A stretch of DNA of 34,725 nucleotides from a virus: positions 1 through 34,725 of the IMG/VR virus record IMGVR_UViG_3300029922_000199, one strand, 5' to 3'. The translations under genes were made by a program, and so were the position numbers. The notes beneath the pieces were generated by a model, which did not search any database, was not told the origin of the DNA, and saw only the letters and a program-made list of their open reading frames with translations. Position 1 is the stretch's first letter. Every line of letters starts with the position of its first letter. This document shows, one piece after another, positions 13,192-20,376 of the stretch.

Positions 13192-13815
13192 ATGAAAAGA
13201 ATATGTAAGACTTGCGAAACGGAAAAAGATATCGAATATTTCATCCATGGGCATAGGGATTGCAGAGATTGCTATAATGAAAAAAGAAGGCAATATAGAT
13301 GGGAAAATGTTACAAAAATAAGAAAAGAAGATGTTCTTAGAAAGAGAATACAAAACTCTAAAGATAGAACGGAAATATATTTGAATCAAGGAAAAACCTG
13401 TAAGGTTGATCAGGAAGACTTTGACTGGGTTGTTCAATGGAAATGGACATATTTTCAATGTGGATATGCCGGAAGAAAGGTGGATAAAAAGCTAATATAT
13501 CTTCATAGATTAATAATGGGCAATCCTGCTGGAAAAACTATAGACCATATAAATGGAGATACGTTAGACAACAGAAGGGAGAATCTAAGAATATGCACTC
13601 ACGCAGAAAACCTTAGAAACGTTAAAATGCATAAAAACAACACTTCTGGTTATAGGGGTGTAACGTGGGATAAGAGATATGGAAAGTGGGCTTCAAGAAT
13701 AAAATACAATTACAAGAATATTCATCTGGGTTTTTTCAACGATCCAGAAGTAGCATATGAAAGATACAAACAAGAAGCTGTAAAACTATTTGGCGAATAC
13801 GCCAGACTAGAATAG
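13192..13815 (+). CDS. HNH homing endonuclease with AP2 DNA-binding domain
   Basis: The N-terminus has a small zinc motif (CKTC, then CRDC; residues 5-27). The HNH nuclease core is HRLIMGNPAGKTIDHINGD plus NRRENLR (about 105-134), and an AP2 domain (TSGYRGVTWDKRYGKWASRI, then LGFFNDPEVAYERY) occupies 151-205. This is the usual free-standing phage HNH-AP2 homing enzyme. The gene is markedly AT-rich compared with its neighbours and has its own promoter, both signs of insertion between the DUF669 and nuclease genes. No real ribosome binding site precedes the ATG. Confidence 0.9.
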   Translation: MKRICKTCETEKDIEYFIHGHRDCRDCYNEKRRQYRWENVTKIRKEDVLRKRIQNSKDRTEIYLNQGKTCKVDQEDFDWVVQWKWTYFQCGYAGRKVDKKLIYLHRLIMGNPAGKTIDHINGDTLDNRRENLRICTHAENLRNVKMHKNNTSGYRGVTWDKRYGKWASRIKYNYKNIHLGFFNDPEVAYERYKQEAVKLFGEYARLE

Positions 13816-13825
13816 GAGAACTATC

Positions 13826-14512
13826 ATTCATTTTTATTCGACCGACGGAACTATGCACGATGTTTGGGATGTCAGGGCAGGAAAAAAACTAGGATTTCCT
13901 TCCGTTACCACTGTTCTAGGAATGGTTTCAAAGCCGGGTCTGGAATACTGGAAAAGGGAATGGGCTGTTCTCACGGCAGACTCTAATCGACGTGAAGAGA
14001 ACGAAGATCCGAAAGACTACTTCAAGCGCGTAGAGAAGATTTTCAATTCGAGCAACAAAGCGGCAGACATTGGCAAGATGTTGCACAAGTTTGCCGAGTA
14101 TCGTGGTTCCCCGTTGATTGTCGGCTACGAGGATATTTGTGGCAAGATTGCAAAGTGGCAAGAAGAGAACCTTGGAAGGGGCATTGCGGAAGAATCCTTT
14201 GCTTACACCGACTTGAGAATTGGCGGAACTATCGACTGGTACGGCTATGACGTCAACGGAAATAAGACTTTGGTTGATTGGAAGTCACAAAAACCTAAAG
14301 ACGGAAAACTTACATTTTACAAAAGCTGGCGCGGTCAGTTGGCGGCATATTCCAAGGGCGAAACGTCAATTAGGCATATCAGCGTTGTGTTCTCTTCCGA
14401 CCCCAAGGAACCCCTGCTAGAATGGAGGGAGTACACGAAAGAAGAGGTCAAAGAAGCCCTTGAATACTTCCTTGCTTGTCGTACTGTTTGGGAGTTTGAA
14501 AACAATGATTAA
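13826..14512 (+). CDS. PD-(D/E)XK nuclease (RecB/Cas4-like), probable AUU start
   Basis: Exonuclease-type protein of phage recombination modules. FPSVTTVLGM marks the N-terminal region, GGTIDWYG followed by TLVDWKSQKP is the catalytic D...D-x-K set, and GQLAAY is the usual C-terminal helix. The first ATG (13853) has only a poor ribosome binding site and cuts off a conserved-looking HFYSTDGT segment. AGGAG at 13814-13818 stands 7 bases before an in-frame ATT (13826), so AUU initiation is likely. The HNH insertion just upstream may have removed an original AUG. If the AUU is not used, the CDS is 13853-14512. Confidence 0.85.
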   Translation: MHFYSTDGTMHDVWDVRAGKKLGFPSVTTVLGMVSKPGLEYWKREWAVLTADSNRREENEDPKDYFKRVEKIFNSSNKAADIGKMLHKFAEYRGSPLIVGYEDICGKIAKWQEENLGRGIAEESFAYTDLRIGGTIDWYGYDVNGNKTLVDWKSQKPKDGKLTFYKSWRGQLAAYSKGETSIRHISVVFSSDPKEPLLEWREYTKEEVKEALEYFLACRTVWEFENND

Positions 14513-14527
14513 CGGGAGGAAAGAAAA

Positions 14528-14731
14528 ATAACGTACTGGCAAAAATCGGCGATGCACCGCCGACAAAAAACTAAACAAGTCGGCAACAAAACCCGTGAAG
14601 ACCTAATGACCGCATACCACACAATGAAGGGAAAGAACGATGAACGGAACCGAGAAAACCCGATACAGAGCCCGGAAGGAATGGCGGGAGTTCCGTCTGA
14701 ACCTGATAAAAACCCGGGGTCCGAAATGTGA
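14528..14731 (+). CDS. putative small basic protein with non-AUG (AUA) start
   Basis: A strong GGGAGG ribosome binding site (14514-14519) stands 8 bases before an in-frame ATA. The frame reads on as TYWQKSAMHRRQKTKQVGNK and stays open to TGA at 14731, overlapping the next HNH gene by 92 bases. The first 35 codons look like real coding sequence; the overlap part is less convincing. An ATG at 14552 has no ribosome binding site. Confidence 0.4.
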   Translation: MTYWQKSAMHRRQKTKQVGNKTREDLMTAYHTMKGKNDERNRENPIQSPEGMAGVPSEPDKNPGSEM

Positions 14732-14981
14732 GCTTTGCGGGATTAAGAAAAATGCTAAGGACTTGGATGTTCACCACCTTGACCCCTCGGATTATTTTAA
14801 CTTGACAGAATCTAAGTTCAAGATTCTTTGCACGGATTGCCATGCTTACATTGAACGTAGCGCCTTGCGTTTGGGTGGCCGAGAACCATTCCCCAACCGT
14901 GAATTATTCCTTGCATGGGCCGGTGAGTTTGTTCCAACCGTAGAACGCAAGTACGGATTTCCTGTCAAGACTGGTAATTAA
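14640..14981 (+). CDS. HNH endonuclease-family protein, 113 aa
   Basis: CELC and CTDC form the zinc-binding pairs, and LDVHHLDPSDYFNLTESKFK, followed by CHAYIE, is the HNH core, typical of compact phage HNH proteins near recombination or packaging genes. Lack of an AP2 or NUMOD domain suggests a resident phage nuclease rather than a homing enzyme. AAGGGA precedes the ATG. Last rightward gene of this block. Confidence 0.85.
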   Translation: MNGTEKTRYRARKEWREFRLNLIKTRGPKCELCGIKKNAKDLDVHHLDPSDYFNLTESKFKILCTDCHAYIERSALRLGGREPFPNRELFLAWAGEFVPTVERKYGFPVKTGN

Positions 14982-15001
14982 AACAGGCCCTTTCGGGCCC
15001 G
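14981..15001 (-). terminator. intrinsic terminator of the NAMPT/Prs operon
   Basis: On the minus strand GGCCC-GAAA-GGGCC (14999-14986) is followed by TGTTTTAA. It lies directly after the NAMPT-like stop codon. Confidence 0.8.
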
Positions 15002-15004
15002 TGA

Positions 15005-16474
15005 TTATCTCTGACTCTTTAATCTATCCCGAATCTCTTGGAAGGTAACTTCGTTTAGAAGTTTCCCATCCTTGAAAATTGGCCTTAGAATTGAATCCTC
15101 TTGATCTTCTAGGAATCCGTCAGTCATCCAGATAAGACCCTCTTTAACGTCTTCCAAAACGGAAACTCGCCCTTTCTGGGAAACCTTCGTCCCGTTGTCG
15201 GTTACTGGTTTCTTGAATAGCGCCCGTTTCTCACCGCCGAATTGCCCGAAGGTTGTCTTGAGCGCAAATCCGAATGTGTCACGGGTGTTGAACTGGTAGG
15301 TATATGAACCAATTCCATAAACAACGTTAACCGATGCGAAACCCTTCAATTCAAGAGCTTTACAAATCTCTTCAGCTCTCCAGCGTGTAATTGCATCTCC
15401 GTAGATTACTCCGACGTGTGAATCCAGGACTTTGTAACCCTGATCGGTAATGGTTCCGCCAAAGGTATCCCATAGCAGTTCCACAACACCATTTCTAGCC
15501 CTTGGATCAGAAGACTGTGAATCACCTGTCAGAATCTTAACGGGGTCGCCAGAATCGGGCCTAACCACCATTCTGCCATCCCTGGCCAAGATAACATCTT
15601 TCAACTGGGGAATGACTTCGGTGATAACCTTCCACAGGTCCCAAGTATCGGAAACAACCGAGAAGAACCCGGATGGATAAACCGTTGTCAATAGGTGACG
15701 GAATGCGGCAACCTCATCAAGCCCCAAGGATTCCATGACAGAGTGTTCCGTAGCCGGAATACTGGTCCCGATCAATTCCTTTTCGATATCAGCCCCATAA
15801 AACTCCTCAGTGGCCAAAATTGCCGGGATAGTATCGGTCCCCACAAAAGACAGGAGGTGGCCCATCCCGCTCATCTTAGCGGCTTCAAGGCCCTCCATCC
15901 CACGGAATGAGAAGTCATGTCCCTGGAATTGCACCCCATTAGTTGAACCCGTTGTTTTGATCGCATATCCGTCAAGAATCCTTCGGTAATCCTTGGCGAT
16001 TGTTGCGGCGGTAGCCGGTTGCCAAAGTTCGGCGCTCATCAAGGATTCAATGAAGTTGGTCAACCAAAAGAATCTTGGTTCCGTGTTTTCGATGGTCAAC
16101 ATCGGAACGCGAAGAGGAACGGTAGTTCCCTCAGGGACAGCCTTAATCAGCAATGGGAGATATCCGAATTGGTGGAGCTCTCTGATATGCGAATCATCGG
16201 GATTGGCAATTCCAAGGCAAGACTTTAGAACTCTGCTGTATTCTTCGGCAACTTCATTTTCTGGACGGTCAAAGAAATTGGTCTGGAAATATGTTAAGAG
16301 ATATTTCTTGACGAATGCTTGGAATCCGAAGGCGACAACCTTGGAAATCTCAGGGAGTAACGATCCCCTGGGTGTCCAGGTCGAGTAAATGACCTCCGTG
16401 TCTTTGGGGTATTGGTTTTTGTGACTGACTTTGTAAAAGTCGCACAATAGCGAAGCGGGATAAATATAGCTCAT
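15005..16474 (-). CDS. nicotinamide phosphoribosyltransferase-like enzyme, probable NARP1 Namat
   Basis: Full-length NAMPT fold (489 aa; human NAMPT is 491). Conserved active-site positions are visible: DFYKVSH (residues 12-18), HDFSFRG (187-192), GTDT with D214, PATEHS with H244, and VVRPDSGDP with R305 and D307. Canonical NAMPT joins nicotinamide to PRPP to give NMN. When paired with a Prs-like gene in phages, this protein has been shown to join nicotinamide to ADP-ribose-pyrophosphate to make NAD+ directly (Namat of NARP1). The Prs-like gene ends 11 bases upstream and AGAGGAGG precedes the ATG. Fold assignment is secure; substrate is inferred from the pairing. Confidence 0.9.
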   Translation of the reverse strand: MSYIYPASLLCDFYKVSHKNQYPKDTEVIYSTWTPRGSLLPEISKVVAFGFQAFVKKYLLTYFQTNFFDRPENEVAEEYSRVLKSCLGIANPDDSHIRELHQFGYLPLLIKAVPEGTTVPLRVPMLTIENTEPRFFWLTNFIESLMSAELWQPATAATIAKDYRRILDGYAIKTTGSTNGVQFQGHDFSFRGMEGLEAAKMSGMGHLLSFVGTDTIPAILATEEFYGADIEKELIGTSIPATEHSVMESLGLDEVAAFRHLLTTVYPSGFFSVVSDTWDLWKVITEVIPQLKDVILARDGRMVVRPDSGDPVKILTGDSQSSDPRARNGVVELLWDTFGGTITDQGYKVLDSHVGVIYGDAITRWRAEEICKALELKGFASVNVVYGIGSYTYQFNTRDTFGFALKTTFGQFGGEKRALFKKPVTDNGTKVSQKGRVSVLEDVKEGLIWMTDGFLEDQEDSILRPIFKDGKLLNEVTFQEIRDRLKSQR

Positions 16475-16485
16475 AGAGCCTCCTC

Positions 16486-17310
16486 TTAGATTCTTGCCTT
16501 AATGGCGTTGATCTTTTCATGGGTCTTTTCATGGACCATGGAATCGGTAGTAAATACGAACGAGAAAAACGGATCATCAAGAAGTTTTCCCGAGAAAATG
16601 GAGTTTTCACAATGGGCAACCACAAGACACCCGCCATCAATTCCGGCTTCTTCCAATGCCCTAGCTCCACCGATGAAAGTACCCCCATAAGCGCAAAGAT
16701 CATCAATCATGATGACGTTTCGGCTTGGCTCCTGAACTTGTCCGATTTCGATGGACAGGATTTTTCCTGTTGCGAAGTCCCTTTTCTTGCTTCCTACAAT
16801 ATACCTAATTCCTGGGAACATCTTAGAATAACGCTTTTCTGCCCCGGCGTCTGGGAAGTATAGATGATCTTGCAAAGGATCAAAGAATGTTTGTTCCATG
16901 GCAATTTTTACGAGTTCAGGAGTTAGCCATACCGTTCGGCTATTGCGGATAATGGCCGGAGATACGTCCGAATGCGGCTCACCGATAAGAACCTCACGAT
17001 AACCAAGCCCGTTGATAATGTCGGCGACATGGCGAAGGGTAAAGGCGCTATCGTTCTCTGTTCGGTCCATCCTGGAATATGGAAGATATGGAAGTGTTAG
17101 CCCCTTGGCCGCTCCCCACCCAAGGTCATCGAGATACTTTGAAACCAGGATTAAATGGAATAGATCAAGATCAGTTTCGTAGTTCATTCTCACAAGTGGG
17201 AATGTCCAGTCATGTCCCTTACCAGTGAGTAGCTTCCTGAGTTCTGGAATAACCGTTTCACCGTTCGGATATGGCTTAAAATACAGTTTTGTACCGTTTA
17301 CGAATATCAT
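16486..17310 (-). CDS. Prs-like pyrophosphokinase, probable NARP1 Adps
   Basis: Ribose-phosphate pyrophosphokinase family: PNGE (residues 15-18), PYLPYSRMDR (74-83, the counterpart of the PYFGYARQDR-type segment of Prs), FPDAGAEKRY (152-161) and the PRPP-loop-like VIMIDDLCAYGGTF (199-212). At 274 aa it is shorter than bacterial Prs (about 315 aa), with a diverged N-terminal half. In NARP1 the enzyme annotated this way (Adps) pyrophosphorylates ADP-ribose. First gene of a two-gene operon behind the promoter at 17326-17354. An alternative role, PRPP supply for NMN synthesis, cannot be excluded. Confidence 0.9.
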   Translation of the reverse strand: MIFVNGTKLYFKPYPNGETVIPELRKLLTGKGHDWTFPLVRMNYETDLDLFHLILVSKYLDDLGWGAAKGLTLPYLPYSRMDRTENDSAFTLRHVADIINGLGYREVLIGEPHSDVSPAIIRNSRTVWLTPELVKIAMEQTFFDPLQDHLYFPDAGAEKRYSKMFPGIRYIVGSKKRDFATGKILSIEIGQVQEPSRNVIMIDDLCAYGGTFIGGARALEEAGIDGGCLVVAHCENSIFSGKLLDDPFFSFVFTTDSMVHEKTHEKINAIKARI

Positions 17311-17325
17311 ATTACCCCCTATCTC

Positions 17326-17354
17326 ACCCTACAATATCCCGTGCTATCTGTCAA
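17326..17354 (-). promoter_or_regulatory. sigma70-type promoter (TTGACA-N17-TAGGGT) of the NAD+ operon
   Basis: Minus-strand TTGACA 17354-17349, a 17-base spacer and TAGGGT 17331-17326. An AGGGGG ribosome binding site follows. It sits immediately after the terminator of the upstream RtcB operon, so the pair is an independently expressed unit. Confidence 0.75.
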
Positions 17355-17355
17355 C

Positions 17356-17382
17356 AAAAAAACCGGGTGATTAGCCCGGTTT
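17356..17382 (-). terminator. intrinsic terminator of the RtcB operon
   Basis: On the minus strand AAACCGGG (17382-17375) pairs with CCCGGTTT (17367-17360), and the T-run continues to 17356. A clean rho-independent terminator. Confidence 0.9.
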
Positions 17383-17389
17383 GTGTGGA

Positions 17390-17662
17390 TTATTCGTCTT
17401 CCTTGGCGTTGATGAAATCCTCTACATCTTGGGCTTTGATCTTTGGCCAATTGGTAATCATACCGGTATCCATGTCAATATCCAAAATAAGATAATCGCC
17501 ATAGTGTTCGCCGGGGAAGAAGTCGGGGATATATCCCTCATAATCCCTAAGCGACTTTCCATCTTGGTCCACGAGATCGCCGCAAAATCCGTCACGGATT
17601 TTAGAGCAAATCTTGAAAGTCTTTGCGTTAACTTGAACTGGTTTGGTGATATTGATTTCCAT
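17390..17662 (-). CDS. hypothetical acidic protein, 90 aa
   Basis: Begins MEINITKPVQVNAKTFKICS and continues GDLVDQDGKSLRDYEGYIPDF with an acidic C-terminus (ILDIDMDTG). It resembles other small phage proteins with a DQDG-x-x-L-x-DYEGYVPDF pattern whose role is unknown. ATG 17662 overlaps the upstream TGA (ATGA). Last gene of the RtcB operon. Confidence 0.75.
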   Translation of the reverse strand: MEINITKPVQVNAKTFKICSKIRDGFCGDLVDQDGKSLRDYEGYIPDFFPGEHYGDYLILDIDMDTGMITNWPKIKAQDVEDFINAKEDE

Positions 17663-17898
17663 CAATTCAACCCCGGAGCCGAAGTCTCGACATCCGCGCC
17701 GGGCTCGACGGTCCTTTCATGAAACTTGTCAATTGCGGCGTCAAGTTCTTTCATTGCTTTCATTACCGGATCAAGCGGATAATAGAGATGATGGCTATTG
17801 ATCTTGAATGCAACCATTCTGTTCTGAAGGTCGATCAATGTTTGATCTACCGTAAGCGCCCTTGTCTTGGTAGCCTTGGCGTCAAAACTCACTCCCAC
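17662..17898 (-). CDS. hypothetical helical protein, 78 aa
   Basis: No domain recognised; residues 15-60 look helical. GTG 17898 is chosen because AAGGGGG lies 7 bases upstream; a GTG at 17892 overlapping the upstream stop is an alternative. Member of the RtcB operon. Confidence 0.65.
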   Translation of the reverse strand: MGVSFDAKATKTRALTVDQTLIDLQNRMVAFKINSHHLYYPLDPVMKAMKELDAAIDKFHERTVEPGADVETSAPGLN

Positions 17899-18077
17899 GG
17901 ATACACCCCCTTATTATCAAAATAATCCAGCGCATACTGGATACTGAACTGAGTCAGTGAATTAGCGGACAAGTGAACGGTATTGTACTTTGCATCGTTC
18001 TCAGACAAATGCTCGTCAATCCTATCCTTCAAGTCCGCTGGAATCTTGTTATTGAACTGTTTCTTTTCTTCGGTCAA
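17889..18077 (-). CDS. small ribbon-helix-helix-like protein, 62 aa
   Basis: KQFNNKIPADLKDRIDEHL followed by two further helices fits the size and layout of an Arc/MetJ-type ribbon-helix-helix protein, though the match is loose. Starts at TTG 18077 inside the overlap TTGA with the rtcB stop, with AAAGGAGG inside the rtcB 3' end. Could be an operon regulator; not proven. Confidence 0.55.
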   Translation of the reverse strand: MTEEKKQFNNKIPADLKDRIDEHLSENDAKYNTVHLSANSLTQFSIQYALDYFDNKGVYPWE

Positions 18078-19183
18078 ATGTGGCCTCCTTTAATCTTATC
18101 TTCTGAACCCGCCTTGAAATTGTAGAACGGTTTGACAAACTCTATCACGTCAACCGTGTCTGCGATGTTGGCAAGAATCACGTCTTTGTCTTTGTAGGCT
18201 CCGGGGGCTTCGTCCAGGGTGTTGACGTTCGCGGTAGTAGTATACACTCCTTCCATTTGAGTCTTGAAGTCCTCTACCGAAAGACGTTTCTTAGCTTGTG
18301 CCCGGCTCAAGATTCTTCCCGCCCCATGAGGTGCCGAGAAGTTCCATGCCGTATTTCCCTTACCAGAACAAATAGCCAAACCGTCCCGCATATTGAAAGG
18401 AATGATGAGCTTTTCCCCTAGTTTGGCCGAAGTTGCACCCTTTCGGATCATGTTGTCGTCGCCGATGAAGTTGTGAATCGACTCGATGACCTCGACAATT
18501 TCCATGTTTAAAAAGTCGGTTATCCGCTTCATCATGACTTTTCGGTTTATACTGGCGAACCGTTGAGCAACAGCCATATCATGCAAGTAATCAGAACCGT
18601 CATCGGATTCAAGATCAAGGCCGTCAAGATCGTTAATCCCGGCTTTCTTCTGGTAAACATCGGCGACGCATTTCCCAAAGTTCCTTGAACCGGAATGAAT
18701 TGTGATACAGATATTCCCGTTAGAGTTTTTACCGGCTTCAATGAAGTGGTTCCCGCCGCCTAAAGAACCAACGGCCCGAAGCGCCTTTTCGGCGTCAAGT
18801 CCGATTCGTTGACAAACTTCCGTTACTTCATTGGTCAAGTATCCATGATCTTCCAACTTTTCATTGGAGTGGAAACCGGACGGGATATTTGACTTAATGA
18901 AGTCGTCAAGTTGTTCAACATTGAAGTCCTCGAAATCCTTGACTACGTTCATGAGCATACCGCAACCAATGTCAACGCCGATGATGTTAGGAATCACAAT
19001 AGAACCTAGCGGCATTGTGAACCCAACAACAGCACCCTTCCCGGCATGACAATCCGGCATAACCGCAATATTGCCCTCGGCCATGTTTGGATGGTCAACA
19101 AAACTTTGAATCTGTTCCCGTGTAGTTTCGTCGATTTCTTCAATCATGACGTTCGCGGAATTGTACCTTCCCTTTATTACCAT
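18074..19183 (-). CDS. rtcB: RtcB-type RNA-splicing/repair ligase
   Basis: Joins RNA 3'-phosphate or 2',3'-cyclic phosphate ends to 5'-OH ends using GTP and Mn2+. Hallmarks are visible: PDCHAGKG (43-50), GVDIGCGM with metal ligands D71 and C74, GGGNHF (142-147), HSGSRNFG (162-169) and the guanylylated-His motif PHGAGR with H285. At 369 aa it is slightly shorter than E. coli RtcB (408 aa). ATG 19183 is chosen because it follows the promoter and has GGGAGGGGGATGAG upstream. Phage RtcB could repair tRNAs cut by host anticodon nucleases. Confidence 0.95.
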   Translation of the reverse strand: MVIKGRYNSANVMIEEIDETTREQIQSFVDHPNMAEGNIAVMPDCHAGKGAVVGFTMPLGSIVIPNIIGVDIGCGMLMNVVKDFEDFNVEQLDDFIKSNIPSGFHSNEKLEDHGYLTNEVTEVCQRIGLDAEKALRAVGSLGGGNHFIEAGKNSNGNICITIHSGSRNFGKCVADVYQKKAGINDLDGLDLESDDGSDYLHDMAVAQRFASINRKVMMKRITDFLNMEIVEVIESIHNFIGDDNMIRKGATSAKLGEKLIIPFNMRDGLAICSGKGNTAWNFSAPHGAGRILSRAQAKKRLSVEDFKTQMEGVYTTTANVNTLDEAPGAYKDKDVILANIADTVDVIEFVKPFYNFKAGSEDKIKGGHI

Positions 19184-19200
19184 CTCATCCCCCTCCCACC

Positions 19201-19229
19201 ACCATACTACCAATCAATAGGCTAGTCAA
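19201..19229 (-). promoter_or_regulatory. sigma70-type promoter (TTGACT-N17-TATGGT) of the rtcB operon
   Basis: Minus-strand TTGACT 19229-19224, a 17-base spacer and TATGGT 19206-19201, followed by the rtcB ribosome binding site. Confidence 0.8.
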
Positions 19230-19251
19230 CCCCTTTGTTATGTGGTATGGT
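19223..19251 (+). promoter_or_regulatory. possible rightward promoter sharing the -35 region (TAGTCA-N17-TATGGT)
   Basis: TAGTCA 19223-19228, a 17-base spacer and TATGGT 19246-19251. The -35 overlaps that of the leftward rtcB promoter on the near-palindromic bases, so the two promoters would exclude each other. It is the only candidate for the rightward genes that follow. Confidence 0.45.
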
Positions 19252-19270
19252 GGATTGAAGGGGGAATGAG

Positions 19271-19540
19271 ATGAAACCTGAAGACTTTTCTATGGACTCG
19301 GCCTGTGAACATATCCTGTGGATTTGGTATCAATACGGTACACACCGTAAAACAGAAGATGGATTGTTTCTTATCGACCATTCGTGCATGAGCGCGGGTG
19401 AAGATGCTACGGATTTCTTAGAGCATTATGGATATGGCTCTGACCTGGGATGGTCAATTGCACTTACTAGAAAGGGTCTTGAAGTTATTTGGGAACATGA
19501 TTGCATCGGAATTGACGAAGTAAAAAGGACTGACATTTGA
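19271..19540 (+). CDS. hypothetical phage protein, 89 aa
   Basis: Acidic soluble protein (MKPEDFSMDSACEHILWIWY at the start) with three Cys and several Trp. No domain recognised. GAAGGGGGAATGAG precedes the ATG. Followed by a TTGA-coupled membrane protein. Confidence 0.75.
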   Translation: MKPEDFSMDSACEHILWIWYQYGTHRKTEDGLFLIDHSCMSAGEDATDFLEHYGYGSDLGWSIALTRKGLEVIWEHDCIGIDEVKRTDI

Positions 19541-20376
19541 ACCCCACCGCCAAAGACTACATCAAAAAGTACTACCGTTCCCTAAAAGAATGGCCCGAAA
19601 CCTCAGACATCGTACAAAATTGCCACTGTTCCCCGCAAGATGCTGAGGAATGGTTGAAACGGTGTCAGGGGAGTGTGAAGGCGGCTGGGGTGAAAGAACC
19701 TGTCAAGTGGTCTTTCGATAAAGCCGTTATCCGGTTCACTCATCAGCTTCAATACTTTGCTTTTCTTTTCGCCAGCATTGCTGATATGGCCCTTGCGGTT
19801 TTCTTTTACTGGTCACTTGGGTTTGATCTAGCTAGCCGGGTAGTGCTAGGAATCTGGGGAATTGTTCAGACGGGTGGGAAGCTGTTCGCCTGGGCCAACA
19901 AAAAGACCATCATAGCCCTCTGGGCGGCCTTCCTGTCGGTCGTTGCCACGGTTAGCATATTCCTTGCCGTTATTGACACGCAGTCGGCTAGCGCGGCTGT
20001 ATCGAAGACTGACACGGTATTAATGATCGAATCCCAAATAGCCGATAAATCGTCAGAAAATAAAACACTTGACAAACGGTTGGCAGAAACACCTTCAGAC
20101 TATTTGAAGGCCCAAAGGGATATTTCGGCAATGATAGCCGAGAATGACAAAACAATTTCGGCACTAAGAACCGAACTTGTCACGGCTCAAAAAGTTGTCA
20201 AGAGGGATTTTGAACTAGATGCCTGGAAAATCTTTAGTCAGTTGACGTCTTTCAAGTGGAATGACCCTTCGCACATTTTTGCGCTTGTGATCATTCTCAC
20301 TCTTGCCGTGTTTTTTGAAATGCTGATTTATGTCACGATTCCAAAAGAGGAACTCAGGAGACGGAAACGGGCTTAA
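19537..20376 (+). CDS. multi-pass membrane protein with coiled-coil domain, 279 aa
   Basis: TTG start overlapping the upstream TGA. Layout: a cytosolic N-terminal 65 residues with a small Cys pair; hydrophobic segments near 70-115 (FAFLFASIADMALAVFFYW and following) and 121-146 (IIALWAAFLSVVATVSIFLA); a charged, heptad-like region near 155-225 (SSENKTLDKRLAETPSDYLK); and a last membrane segment near 245-268 followed by KEELRRRKRA. Possible roles include superinfection exclusion or membrane sensing, but nothing in the sequence decides. One of few rightward genes here. Confidence 0.75.
   Translation: MNPTAKDYIKKYYRSLKEWPETSDIVQNCHCSPQDAEEWLKRCQGSVKAAGVKEPVKWSFDKAVIRFTHQLQYFAFLFASIADMALAVFFYWSLGFDLASRVVLGIWGIVQTGGKLFAWANKKTIIALWAAFLSVVATVSIFLAVIDTQSASAAVSKTDTVLMIESQIADKSSENKTLDKRLAETPSDYLKAQRDISAMIAENDKTISALRTELVTAQKVVKRDFELDAWKIFSQLTSFKWNDPSHIFALVIILTLAVFFEMLIYVTIPKEELRRRKRA

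Noticed and set aside
14802-14834. TTGACA inside the second HNH gene
   Set aside because: No acceptable -10 box at 16-18 bases; similar isolated TTGACA matches within rtcB and other genes were discarded for the same reason.
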